Positions 16,560 to 22,384 of a stretch of 64,000 nucleotides of DNA are shown piece by piece. Location: NCBI RefSeq assembly GCF_002532045.1, contig NZ_NWTG01000004.1, positions 186,001 to 250,000 on the forward strand. Direction: 5' to 3'. Within the stretch, counting starts at the first letter, position 1. Each line of letters starts with the position of its first letter. Source of the DNA: Bradyrhizobium sp. C9. Lineage in GTDB: Bacteria > Pseudomonadota > Alphaproteobacteria > Rhizobiales > Xanthobacteraceae. A model generated the notes under the pieces. The model was given only the letters and a program-made list of their open reading frames with translations, was not told the origin of the DNA and searched no databases. A program made the translations under genes and the position numbers.

Positions 16560-16634
16560 TGGCGAGCGCACGAGGACTCGAACCCCGATTCCGGGCTTAG
16601 AAGGCCCGCGCCTATCCCGTTGACGGATGCGCCC
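16560..16634 (-). tRNA. tRNA-Arg(TCT)
   Basis: Acceptor GGGCGCA/TGCGCTC; anticodon stem CGGGC/GCCCG with loop CTTCTAA; T loop TTCGAGT; CCA encoded. Its 5' end and following spacer are duplicated in decayed form at 11163. Confidence 0.9.
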
Positions 16635-16683
16635 TTTCCACCGGCGTGCGAAAGATCTGAAGAATGATCTTCGATTTTGGCGT

Positions 16684-16758
16684 TGGAGTTCCAGGGCGGA
16701 TTCGAACCGCCGTGCACGGTTTTGCAGACCGGCCGATAGCCCCTCTCGGCACTGGAAC
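16684..16758 (-). tRNA. tRNA-Cys(GCA)
   Basis: Acceptor GTTCCAG/CTGGAAC with discriminator T, the cysteine identity base; anticodon loop CTGCAAA; T arm GGCGG TTCGAAT CCGCC; CCA encoded. Confidence 0.92.
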
Positions 16759-16762
16759 GAAT

Positions 16763-16839
16763 TGGCAGGGGATGACGGATTTGAACCGCCGATGCCGCGT
16801 TCAGAGCGCGGTGCTTTGGGCCTGGCTAAGCTAATCCCC
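16763..16839 (-). tRNA. tRNA-Gln(CTG)
   Basis: Acceptor GGGGATT/ATCCCC with discriminator G; anticodon stem CCGCG/CGCGG with loop CTCTGAA; T arm GGCGG TTCAAAT CCGTC; CCA encoded. Confidence 0.9.
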
Positions 16840-16878
16840 AATGGTGGAGCGAGGCGCGTGCGCCCCGCTCGATTGTCG

Positions 16879-18501
16879 TCAGCGGATGAAGTCGGCCATC
16901 ACCGCCGGCGCGCCGGCGTCGAAGCCGACAACATCAAGCATGCCGGCATCGCTCTGGTCCGCGATCGAGAACCCGGTCGACGTCATGCCGACAACCACCA
17001 GCTTGGCCGGGATACCGGTCTTCTGGCGGTACTGCTTCAGCGCCTGCACCGGGTGCACCCCACCGGCCCAGGTTTCGTTGTCGGTGTAGACAAAGAACGC
17101 GTCGACCTCGAGTCCCTTCTCCAGCGCGTAAAGCATCGGGAGCGCGCAGTCCGTGCCGCCAAACGGCAGGTTGGAGACAGCCCGCACGGCGTCCGTAAGA
17201 CGCTGACGCGGCGAGATGGCCAACGGCGTCAGACCCGCCTCGCCCCCTCCCCAGCGGCCGCCGAAGTGTCGCTGGGAGTGTCCGGCCGAGGTGAAGCCAA
17301 CCACATGGGTCTGCCTCTCCGTTGCCATGGTCACCAGCGCCAGCGCCGCGGTGGCATCCCGGCACGAGATCGGAGATCCCATGATCGGCGCCGTCATCGA
17401 ACCAGACACGTCGAGCGCGATGAGCACCCGCTTCCCGCTCGCCTTCACGTTCGCAAACGCCTTGTAGAAGGCGCCGTCGAGCGCATCGATCACAGCCCTG
17501 GACGGAACCCAGGAGCCGGATCCGCGAACGCTCCGATCCGACGAGTAAACCGCCATGGCCAGCAGGATCGAGAACGGGTGCAGGCGCGACTTCCGGATTG
17601 CTCCCTCGTCGCCCAACCGCTCGACCACGAGCGCCTCGGCCAACGACAGCGGGGCGATGGTGCCGAGCCGAGTCATGTTGCCGAGATTGCGGACCAGCGC
17701 GCCAAGTCCAAGCGTCGGCAGCATGGCGCGCCATGCGTCCGGATCGGCGTTGTACTCGCTCGGGATCGCCTCCCAAGGCAGCCTTGCGGCCGCGATGAGA
17801 TCGAGCAGGTCCTTCTTGCTGGTGCCCGAGCTCATGGCCTTGAGATGCGCCTGCACGATGGTCGGCAGGTCACCATGCGGGTCGAGCCCACGCATCCAAC
17901 GATACAGGGCGATGCGCGCCGGCGACTCCAAAGCCGCCGGGTGAGCGGTCTGGAGCAAGCGCTTGTGCGAGTAGCTCTCGCGCTCGCGGTACTTGATCGC
18001 CTGGTACGCGACGTCATCCAGGGACTTCGAGTTGTACCAGTTCGCGATCGCCGTCTTCAGTGACCGACCCCAGCCGCGGCCGAGCGCGCGCGCAGCCTTC
18101 ACGAACTGGAACAGATGCGTCGCGGTGCGGCAGACGCGCGGTACCGCGGCCAACGCCAGCTTGCGCACGGCCTGGTCGGGATGCGCGGCGCCGATCGCCA
18201 GCACGAAGATGGCAGGATCGTTCTTCGGCGCCCGGCCCTCGTCCGAGATTTCGACCGTTCGGGCGACGGTGCGTGCCGCATCCGCAGCAAAGCAGCGGTC
18301 AACGACCTTGGCGTTCTCGCGGGTGAGCGCCGGCGCCGTCTGGTAATACGTCGGCGCATCGCTGCCGAGGATCAGGAAACGGTCGAGCCGTGCCCAGTCA
18401 TCGATCGCGAAAACGAAACCACCGGCATTGTTCTGCACCTGGCGCTCATTGAGCGCCTCGATCTGCGGTACCGGCTTTGAGACGATATCGGCGTACTTCA
18501 T
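16879..18501 (-). CDS. Ro60/Rsr ortholog: TROVE and von Willebrand A domains, Y RNA-binding
   Basis: 540 residues; GAGGAGG precedes the ATG at 18501. Residues about 15-335 form the TROVE helical-repeat ring (for example QVQNNAGGFVFAIDDWARLD, RLLQTAHPAAL), the fold that holds misfolded RNA ends in its hole and Y RNA on its outer face. Residues about 355-540 are a vWA domain with an intact MIDAS, DVSGS near 363, and a later TDCALP threonine motif. Length and order match bacterial Rsr and animal Ro60. In Deinococcus and Salmonella, Rsr joins a Y RNA and an exonuclease in RNA turnover. Four Y RNA-like genes lie directly upstream, so this is probably a self-contained RNP locus. A role in tRNA or rRNA quality control during infection is inference. 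Confidence 0.9.
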   Translation of the reverse strand: MKYADIVSKPVPQIEALNERQVQNNAGGFVFAIDDWARLDRFLILGSDAPTYYQTAPALTRENAKVVDRCFAADAARTVARTVEISDEGRAPKNDPAIFVLAIGAAHPDQAVRKLALAAVPRVCRTATHLFQFVKAARALGRGWGRSLKTAIANWYNSKSLDDVAYQAIKYRERESYSHKRLLQTAHPAALESPARIALYRWMRGLDPHGDLPTIVQAHLKAMSSGTSKKDLLDLIAAARLPWEAIPSEYNADPDAWRAMLPTLGLGALVRNLGNMTRLGTIAPLSLAEALVVERLGDEGAIRKSRLHPFSILLAMAVYSSDRSVRGSGSWVPSRAVIDALDGAFYKAFANVKASGKRVLIALDVSGSMTAPIMGSPISCRDATAALALVTMATERQTHVVGFTSAGHSQRHFGGRWGGGEAGLTPLAISPRQRLTDAVRAVSNLPFGGTDCALPMLYALEKGLEVDAFFVYTDNETWAGGVHPVQALKQYRQKTGIPAKLVVVGMTSTGFSIADQSDAGMLDVVGFDAGAPAVMADFIR

Positions 18502-18529
18502 GATTGGCCTCCTCAGGGTTGGCGAGGCC

Positions 18530-18622
18530 GATCAACTAGAACGAACGTGAGAGCGGAGATCGGTGTTGGTTCACATTTTCAAGGTGCGATAACCGAAGTC
18601 CTGGGGCTCGTTCTAGTGGATC
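18530..18622 (-). ncRNA. Y RNA-like RNA 1
   Basis: Ends form a long stem: CTAGAACGA (18536-18544) against TCGTTCTAG (18608-18616), extended by GATC on both sides with one mismatch. Inside, the minus strand carries CGAGCCCCAGGACTTCGG near the 5' side and CCGATCTCCG...ACGTTCG near the 3' side, both shared with RNAs 3 and 4 (RNA 2 keeps part of the latter). The loop is a short GGTT/AACC hairpin. It lies 29 bases upstream of the Ro60 start, possibly within its leader. Strand is inferred from the shared strand of the Ro60 gene and the tRNAs. Confidence 0.65.
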
Positions 18623-18637
18623 AACCTCGAAAGGACG

Positions 18638-18767
18638 GACCAGTTTGCAAGGGCCGAGCGTCAATTTGAGATCGGTGCACCGATCTTGCGATCGGTTGCC
18701 GGTTTCCTGGCCGGCGGCTTCTGGAGGATAACCGAAACTCGTGGGGCTCGGCCCCAGCAAACTGGTC
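18638..18767 (-). ncRNA. Y RNA-like RNA 2, two-hairpin loop
   Basis: A terminal helix of 19 pairs: GACCAGTTTGC (18638-18648) with GCAAACTGGTC (18757-18767), then GGGCCGAG with CTCGGCCC. It contains the family motifs CGAGCCCC and CGGTTATC on the minus strand. The loop holds a GCCGG/CCGGC hairpin and a CCGATC GCAA GATCGG hairpin with a GNRA tetraloop. This is the longest stem in the family. Confidence 0.7.
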
Positions 18768-18777
18768 TGTCGATGAA

Positions 18778-18939
18778 CCCTTCGAAAGAGACCGGACGAA
18801 CATGATGGCGAAGATCGGGTTTTAGCGCTCTACTAGGCTGAGCTACGTCACCTTTCGGCAACGACTGGATTTGAACCAGCGACCTCTACCTCCTGAAGGG
18901 TAACCGACACTTCTGGGGCTCGTCCGATACTTTGAAGGG
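18778..18939 (-). ncRNA. Y RNA-like RNA 3 with a circularly permuted tRNA module
   Basis: Outer stem: CCCTTC and CGGACGA (plus 18778-18799) against TCGTCCG and GAAGGG (18920-18939). On the minus strand the interior reads in this order: T arm CTGG TTCAAAT CCAG, acceptor strand CGTTGCC, a GAAA tetraloop, acceptor strand GGTGACG, then D arm GCTC AGCCTAGTA GAGC. That is a tRNA cut at the anticodon and joined through the acceptor, as known for the effector module of the Salmonella Y RNA YrlA. The 3' half looks like an isolated tRNA remnant until the outer stem is noticed. Confidence 0.75.
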
Positions 18940-19009
18940 CGAACGTAAGAACGGCGATCGGGGGTTTCATTAACAGTGAAAACCGAAAGCCTGGGGCTCG
19001 CCCAAAAGT
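18929..19009 (-). ncRNA. Y RNA-like RNA 4
   Basis: Stem ACTTT and GGGCGA (18929-18942) against TCGCCC and AAAGT (18998-19009). The minus strand shows CGAGCCCCAGGCTTTCGG and CCGATCGCCG...ACGTTCG, closely matching RNA 1. The loop is a simple GGTTTTCA/TGAAACC hairpin. Its outer arm overlaps that of RNA 3 by about ten bases, so the two may be alternative or processed from one precursor. Confidence 0.62.
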
Positions 19010-19087
19010 TGAGCCTCAACGGATAGATGGCACAGCGAAGATTCGCCGCGCCGATTTTGTCGGCAGTTATCCACCGCCGATTGTCTT

Positions 19088-19164
19088 TGGTCGGGGCAGC
19101 AGGATTCGAACCTGCGACCTGCGGTACCCAAAACCGCCGCGCTCCCGGGCTGCGCTATGCCCCG
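19088..19164 (-). tRNA. tRNA-Pro(TGG)
   Basis: Acceptor CGGGGCA/TGCCCCG, discriminator A; anticodon stem GCGGT/ACCGC with loop TTTGGGT; T arm GCAGG TTCGAAT CCTGC; CCA encoded. Confidence 0.93.
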
Positions 19165-19171
19165 TTGATGA

Positions 19172-19250
19172 TGGCGCCCACGGCAGGAGTCGAACCTGCA
19201 TGCTCCAGTTACGGTACTTGTGCTTCGTAGGCACAGCCGGTTACGTGGGC
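19172..19250 (-). tRNA. Unusual tRNA, anticodon probably ACG (Arg), lacking a normal D arm
   Basis: Perfect acceptor GCCCACG/CGTGGGC and T arm GCAGG TTCGACT CCTGC with CCA. The only perfect five-pair hairpin in between is TGTGC CTACGAA GCACA, a canonical anticodon loop. It begins just eight bases after the acceptor and is followed by about 19 bases before the T arm. So the D arm is missing and the variable region is long, or an alternative fold is used. Decoding is uncertain. Confidence 0.6.
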
Positions 19251-19439
19251 GAAATTCTGCCTCGCCGAGGTTTCCCCTCGACTTCTCGTCTCGCTACGGG
19301 CGGCAATCGCCTGAGACCGGCCGATCGCTCCGGTCCGCCGCGAGATCACGTCCAGCGCTGCGCAGATCCGCGCGCGGCCGAAGAAGTTGCCGGCACTGAC
19401 CGGCTCTCCACCACGTACCTCACGGGGCCCGCTTCGAAT

Positions 19440-19514
19440 TGGCACTGCCAACCGGACTCGAACCGGCGTTCTCCGCTCGAGAGGCGGGCGTCCTAGCCGC
19501 TAGACGATGGCAGC
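19440..19514 (-). tRNA. tRNA-Glu(CTC)
   Basis: Acceptor GCTGCCA/TGGCAGT-type pairing, discriminator G; anticodon loop CTCTCGA on stem CCCGC/GCGGA (one mismatch); T arm GCCGG TTCGAGT CCGGT; CCA encoded. Confidence 0.87.
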
Positions 19515-19554
19515 ATGTCCCCGATAAGCTACGGTCCTCAACAGGAGGTTCCAT

Positions 19555-19776
19555 ATGGCAGACAAGCTTTCACCAGAAGGCGAAGTTCTTGCTGCGCATA
19601 TTGCGGCGACCACCGCGGCATTCCAGGTGCTCATTCTCACGCTTCGGAACAACGGAGCGCTCGATCACAACGAGTTTCCCGAAGCCCTGCATATGCATAT
19701 GGAGAAATCCCGGGATCGCCTAACACCGATGACTTTGGCGCTTCTCCACGATCTGCGACGCGCACTGATGGACTGA
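19555..19776 (+). CDS. Small helical protein
   Basis: 73 residues with CAGGAGG eight bases before ATG 19555, one of the best ribosome sites in the array. Sequence is amphipathic and helical throughout (EVLAAHIAATTAAFQVLIL, MTLALLHDLRRALMD). It stops two bases before the antisense tRNA-Asn. No family recognised. Confidence 0.65.
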   Translation: MADKLSPEGEVLAAHIAATTAAFQVLILTLRNNGALDHNEFPEALHMHMEKSRDRLTPMTLALLHDLRRALMD

Positions 19777-19778
19777 AC

Positions 19779-19854
19779 TGGCTCCCGCCGCACGATTCGA
19801 ACGTGCCTTCCCCGGTTAACAGCCGGGCGCCCTCACCGAGATGGCTCGACGGGA
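19779..19854 (-). tRNA. tRNA-Asn(GTT)
   Basis: Acceptor TCCCGTC/GGCGGGA, discriminator G; anticodon stem CCCGG/CCGGG with loop CTGTTAA; T arm GCACG TTCGAAT CGTGC; CCA encoded. Confidence 0.92.
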
Positions 19855-19916
19855 ATATGCAGGTCCAGCACCGACCGGCAGGTCGACCGCAAATCGGCAG
19901 GCGGTGCTGGTGATGA

Positions 19917-19989
19917 TGGTGGAGCACCTCGGGATTGAACCGAGCTCAGCTTGCTTGCAAAGCATGCCCGCGGACCCAGCGCGTGCCCC
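19917..19989 (-). tRNA. tRNA-Ala(TGC)
   Basis: Acceptor GGGGCAC/GTGCTCC, discriminator A; anticodon loop TTTGCAA; T arm CTCGG TTCAATC CCGAG; CCA encoded. The D arm is irregular (three pairs at most), giving a short 73-base gene. Confidence 0.83.
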
Positions 19990-19990
19990 G

Positions 19991-20073
19991 ATAGGTTTAC
20001 AGTTTCGGCGATCAGGTTGACGTTTTCGCCGATACGGTTGTCAGTTTGGCCGATCTGATTGACAGCTTCGGCG
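19991..20073. repeat. Four imperfect 21-bp tandem repeats in a tRNA spacer
   Basis: Units begin ATAGGTTTACAG, ATCAGGTTGACG, ATACGGTTGTCAG and ATCTGATTGACAG, each ending in T(T/G)(C/G)G(C/G)CG. On the minus strand they would encode heptads of the type IAEAVNQ, IGQTDNR, IGENVNL, IAETVNL, but that frame runs into tRNA genes on both sides, so coding is doubtful. Confidence 0.8.
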
Positions 20074-20077
20074 ATAT

Positions 20078-20152
20078 TGGTGCCCGGAAATGGAATCGAA
20101 CCACTGACGCGCACGCCTTCAACGTGCCGCTCTACCGCTGAGCTATCCGGGC
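20078..20152 (-). tRNA. tRNA-Phe(GAA)
   Basis: Acceptor GCCCGGA/TCCGGGC, discriminator A; anticodon stem GCACG/CGTGC with loop TTGAAGG; D arm GCTC/GAGC; T loop TTCGATT; CCA encoded. Confidence 0.92.
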
Positions 20153-20184
20153 AAATTGCGAGTTTGCGCAAATGCGCAAGTTGA

Positions 20185-20258
20185 TGGTGCGGACAGCGGG
20201 AGTCGAACCCGCGCTGCCGGTGTGGCACACCGACCGACTACCGTAATCTTTTGTCCGC
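20185..20258 (-). tRNA. tRNA-Gly(GCC)
   Basis: Acceptor GCGGACA/TGTCCGC, discriminator A; anticodon stem TCGGT/ACCGG with loop GTGCCAC; T arm GCGGG TTCGACT CCCGC; CCA encoded. The D stem has only three pairs. Confidence 0.88.
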
Positions 20259-20262
20259 GAAT

Positions 20263-20347
20263 TGGTGGGTAACCCTGGAATCGAACCAGGCAGGCGCATA
20301 GGCGCAGGCTTTACAGGCCCGCTCAGTCCCCAGACTTGGCGTTACCC
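20263..20347 (-). tRNA. tRNA-Tyr(GTA)
   Basis: Class II: acceptor GGGTAAC/GTTACCC, discriminator A; anticodon loop CTGTAAA; variable hairpin GCGC/GCGC; T arm CCTGG TTCGATT CCAGG; CCA encoded. Confidence 0.93.
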
Positions 20348-20367
20348 AAAGATGAGAATCGGAGACG

Positions 20368-20580
20368 TCAATCCATGACGTAAGACGGCAGAGGCTTGAA
20401 GAGAACGGCGCGGACCGCGCAGTCCTTCGCCTCGAGGAGCTTGCGCAATGCCGTTGTGCTCTCCGGGTTAGCCGGCAGTTCGGCCGCCAGTTTCCTGGCC
20501 ATGTCACCAAACGGCTTGCTCACCGACTGTAGATGCGGCGGAAGATGCTCGTAGGCGAAGAACTGAAGCAGCGCGTCCAT
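20368..20580 (-). CDS. Possible Acb2-like anti-CBASS sponge (helical hairpin)
   Basis: 70 residues; GGAGAT precedes the ATG at 20580. Two predicted helices joined by a Pro-rich turn: PFGDMARKLAAELPANPEST then TALRKLLEAKDCAVRAVLF. The pattern of a helix, a P(D/N)xxE(S/R) turn, and (A/S)LxKLxEAxxxA(V/N)xA is what I remember of Acb2 hairpin proteins that sequester cyclic nucleotides and block CBASS. This is by eye only; other short helical phage proteins could look similar. It sits on the tRNA strand between tRNA-Tyr and the initiator tRNA. Confidence 0.5.
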   Translation of the reverse strand: MDALLQFFAYEHLPPHLQSVSKPFGDMARKLAAELPANPESTTALRKLLEAKDCAVRAVLFKPLPSYVMD

Positions 20581-20597
20581 GGCGATCTCCTCAAGAT

Positions 20598-20675
20598 TGG
20601 TTGCGGGGGCACGATTTGAACGTGCGGCCTCCAGGTTATGAGCCTAGCGAGCTACCGGGCTTGCTCCACCCCGCG
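20598..20675 (-). tRNA. Initiator-type tRNA-fMet(CAT)
   Basis: 5' CGCGGGG faces CCCCGCA with C1 opposite A72 unpaired, the hallmark of bacterial initiator tRNA. D region GGAGCAAGCCCGGTAGCTC, anticodon loop CTCATAA on a stem ending GG/CC, T arm GCACG TTCAAAT CGTGC, ACCA encoded. Confidence 0.92.
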
Positions 20676-20993
20676 AAATGGTGCCGAGGCTTTCAACTCC
20701 TCAGGCATGTCCCGGGTACATCCGCCGTGGACAGAATTCATGTCGATCGCGTACTCCTGACTTAGGACCTCGTCCCGCGTCATCCAGCCGCGCAGCGTTT
20801 CCGCGATCGGCTCTGGCACGACGAATCCGCCAACCTCTCCGGCCGCGAAAATAGCTTGCGGCACCGGAGGCGCGATCACGAACTCGTCGGCAGTGAAAGT
20901 GAAACCGGACGTAGCCGGAGTCGGCCGCGCCGCTGCAGCACCACCGAACAGTCCAAGCGCGGCACCGAGAAATCCACGTCGAGAGATCGTCAT
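20652..20993 (-). CDS. Tat-exported small protein of unknown function
   Basis: 113 residues. The N-terminus SRRGFLGAALGLFGGAAAA is a twin-arginine signal, so the product would be exported folded. The mature part (FTFTADEFVIAPPVPQAIF, then GGFVVPEPIAETLRGWM) has no recognised domain and one cysteine. GGAGGCGGTCA stands just before ATG 20993. The last 24 bases overlap the 5' end of the initiator tRNA on the same strand, so mRNA and tRNA processing compete here. Confidence 0.65.
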   Translation of the reverse strand: MTISRRGFLGAALGLFGGAAAARPTPATSGFTFTADEFVIAPPVPQAIFAAGEVGGFVVPEPIAETLRGWMTRDEVLSQEYAIDMNSVHGGCTRDMPEELKASAPFRGVEQAR

Positions 20994-21067
20994 TGACCGC
21001 CTCCGGCGCGATCGTAAGACCCCGTTAGCCCGACGACTAAATATCGTTCATGGCCGAACTGAGTCAT

Positions 21068-21155
21068 TGGCGGACGGCCGAGGAATCGAACCCCCATCGC
21101 TCGCGCGAGCCACGGTTTTCAAGACCGCTGTCAGACCATTCCGACGGGACCGTCC
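21068..21155 (-). tRNA. tRNA-Ser(TGA)
   Basis: Class II: acceptor GGACGGT/GCCGTCC, discriminator G; anticodon stem GCGGT/ACCGT with loop CTTGAAA; variable hairpin GCTCGCGCGAGC; CCA encoded. Confidence 0.92.
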
Positions 21156-21159
21156 AAAC

Positions 21160-21237
21160 TGGCTTCCCCTGCTGGACTCGAACCAGCGGCCTCGGCCTTC
21201 GGACGGCCGCGCTCTGACTCCACTGAGCTAAGGGGAA
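21160..21237 (-). tRNA. tRNA-Arg(CCG)
   Basis: Acceptor TTCCCCT/AGGGGAA, discriminator G; anticodon stem CGGCC/GGCCG with loop GTCCGAA; T arm GCTGG TTCGAGT CCAGC; CCA encoded. Confidence 0.9.
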
Positions 21238-21273
21238 AACCGAACCGGCGGCAGGGCGTGCTGCCGCCGGCAA

Positions 21274-21810
21274 TCACTTCTCGAGCTCGACATCCCAGTA
21301 CAGATAGTCTGTCCAGGACTCGTGCAAGAAGTTCGGCGGGAAGAGCCGCTGGGCCGCGAGCAGATCGAACTGCGTCGGCTCGAACGGCGCCCGCAACGGC
21401 TTCACGCGGAAGCGGTCCTTCCGCATGTTGCAGGGGCTGCACGCCGCGACGATGTTCGTCCAGGACGTCTCGCCGCCGTCGGCGCGCGGGATGACGTGGT
21501 CGAACGTCAGCTCCCCGCGGAGGTGCTGCTCGCCGCAATACTGGCAGCGGAAGCGATCGCGGAGGAAGACGTTGAACCGCGTGAAGGCAACCCGGCTCGG
21601 CCGCCGGACGTATTCGCGCAGCGCGATCACCGACGGCAGCGGCATCTCGGTCGACGGGCTCCGGATGACCTGGTCGTATTCCGCGACCACGACGTGAGAT
21701 CCGCGCACCACCGCCTTGACGGCGTCTTCCCAGCCGAACAGCGACAGCGGGAAATAGGACAGCGGCTGGAAGTCGGCGTTCAACACCAGCGCCGGATTTG
21801 CGGCAAACAT
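21274..21810 (-). CDS. HNH endonuclease
   Basis: 178 residues from ATG 21810 with GAAAGGAGG upstream; the frame upstream of it runs through tRNAs. N-terminal half (LVLNADFQPLSYFPLSLFGW, AVRGS-type beta part) is the usual lead-in. The catalytic half has FRCQYCG, the HNH core FDHVIPRADGGETSW and ACSPCN, i.e. two CxxC zinc-binding pairs around the His-Asn-His site. Stand-alone HNH genes of this family occur on alphaproteobacterial chromosomes and in phages. A homing or packaging role is possible; this copy is far from the terminase and inside the tRNA array. Confidence 0.88.
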   Translation of the reverse strand: MFAANPALVLNADFQPLSYFPLSLFGWEDAVKAVVRGSHVVVAEYDQVIRSPSTEMPLPSVIALREYVRRPSRVAFTRFNVFLRDRFRCQYCGEQHLRGELTFDHVIPRADGGETSWTNIVAACSPCNMRKDRFRVKPLRAPFEPTQFDLLAAQRLFPPNFLHESWTDYLYWDVELEK

Positions 21811-21833
21811 CGTCGACCTCCTTTCTCGGTTGA

Positions 21834-21908
21834 TGGTAGGCGCAGCCAGATTCGAATTGACGACCAAGCCGTTATGAGCGGCCGGCTCTACCGCTGAGCT
21901 ATGCGCCC
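21834..21908 (-). tRNA. tRNA with anticodon CAT (elongator Met or Ile2)
   Basis: Acceptor GGGCGCA/TGCGCCT, discriminator A; D arm GCTC/GAGC; anticodon stem GGCCG/CGGCT with loop CTCATAA; T arm GTCAA TTCGAAT CTGGC with one mismatch; CCA encoded. Whether C34 is modified to lysidine cannot be seen. Confidence 0.85.
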
Positions 21909-21912
21909 GAAA

Positions 21913-21990
21913 TGGTCGGTGTGGCAGGATTTGAACCTGCGGCCCCTTCCGTCCGAGGGAAGTACGCTGACCTGGCTGCGCTACACACCG
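21913..21990 (-). tRNA. tRNA-Pro(CGG)
   Basis: Acceptor CGGTGTG/CACACCG, discriminator A; anticodon stem CTTCC/GGAAG with loop CTCGGAC; T arm GCAGG TTCAAAT CCTGC; CCA encoded. Confidence 0.92.
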
Positions 21991-21991
21991 A

Positions 21992-22065
21992 TGGCGCCCC
22001 TGACGAGGATCGAACTCGCCTTCCCGCATCGACAGTGCGGTCCCTTCCCAGATGGGTACAGGGGC
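21992..22065 (-). tRNA. tRNA-Asp(GTC)
   Basis: Acceptor GCCCCTG/CAGGGGC, discriminator G; anticodon stem CCGCA/TGCGG with loop CTGTCGA; T loop TTCGATC; CCA encoded. Confidence 0.92.
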
Positions 22066-22068
22066 ATT

Positions 22069-22209
22069 GATCTCTCCGGGACGCCGGCGGCTACCTTGCT
22101 CATCGGTCGGCCTCTTGAACCGTCTCGCAGGCTCACGCCTGTGGCCAATTCTTCCCGTAGGCTTTGCGCCGCGCGGTGAACGCGCTTGATCCGGCGCCCC
22201 GGAGAGATC
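22069..22209 (-). ncRNA. Structured RNA of unknown family in the tRNA array
   Basis: The ends form a 19-position helix with one mismatch: GATCTCTCCGGGACGCCGG against CCGGCGCCCCGGAGAGATC. Inside, the minus strand has GCGCG TTCAC CGCGC, GGC GCAAA GCC and CAGGC GTGA GCCTG (a GNRA tetraloop hairpin), and GGTTCAAGAGGCC resembling a T arm. It fills the gap between tRNA-Asp and tRNA-Leu with 3 and 6 spare bases, so it is probably cut out as a separate RNA. It lacks the CGAGCCCC motif of the Y RNA-like genes. Strand inferred from the tRNAs. Confidence 0.6.
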
Positions 22210-22215
22210 GAAGAT

Positions 22216-22299
22216 TGGTGCGGCCGGCCGGAGTCGAACCGACATGGTTTCCCGTCGCCTCCTCAAGACGATGCGTCTACCGAATTTCGCCACGGCCGC
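22216..22299 (-). tRNA. tRNA-Leu(GAG)
   Basis: Class II: acceptor GCGGCCG/CGGCCGC, discriminator A; anticodon stem TCGTC/GGCGA with loop TTGAGGA; T arm GTCGG TTCGACT CCGGC; CCA encoded. Confidence 0.92.
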
Positions 22300-22384
22300 A
22301 AATTTTGGTGCTGGTCGAAATAAGCGACTGCCTATTCCAAAGTGAGCCAGCGCAGTTGTATCCTTCGCGCAGGAGGATACCGAC

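Noticed and set aside
18822..18852. Isolated 5'-half tRNA pseudogene
   Set aside because: Its acceptor strand pairs with CGTTGCC across a GAAA loop and the outer stem continues on both sides, so it is part of Y RNA 3.
19209..19451. Minus-strand frame of 80 codons between two tRNAs
   Set aside because: It starts inside tRNA-Glu and ends inside the next tRNA; no ribosome site and no natural composition, so 19251-19439 is left without a gene.
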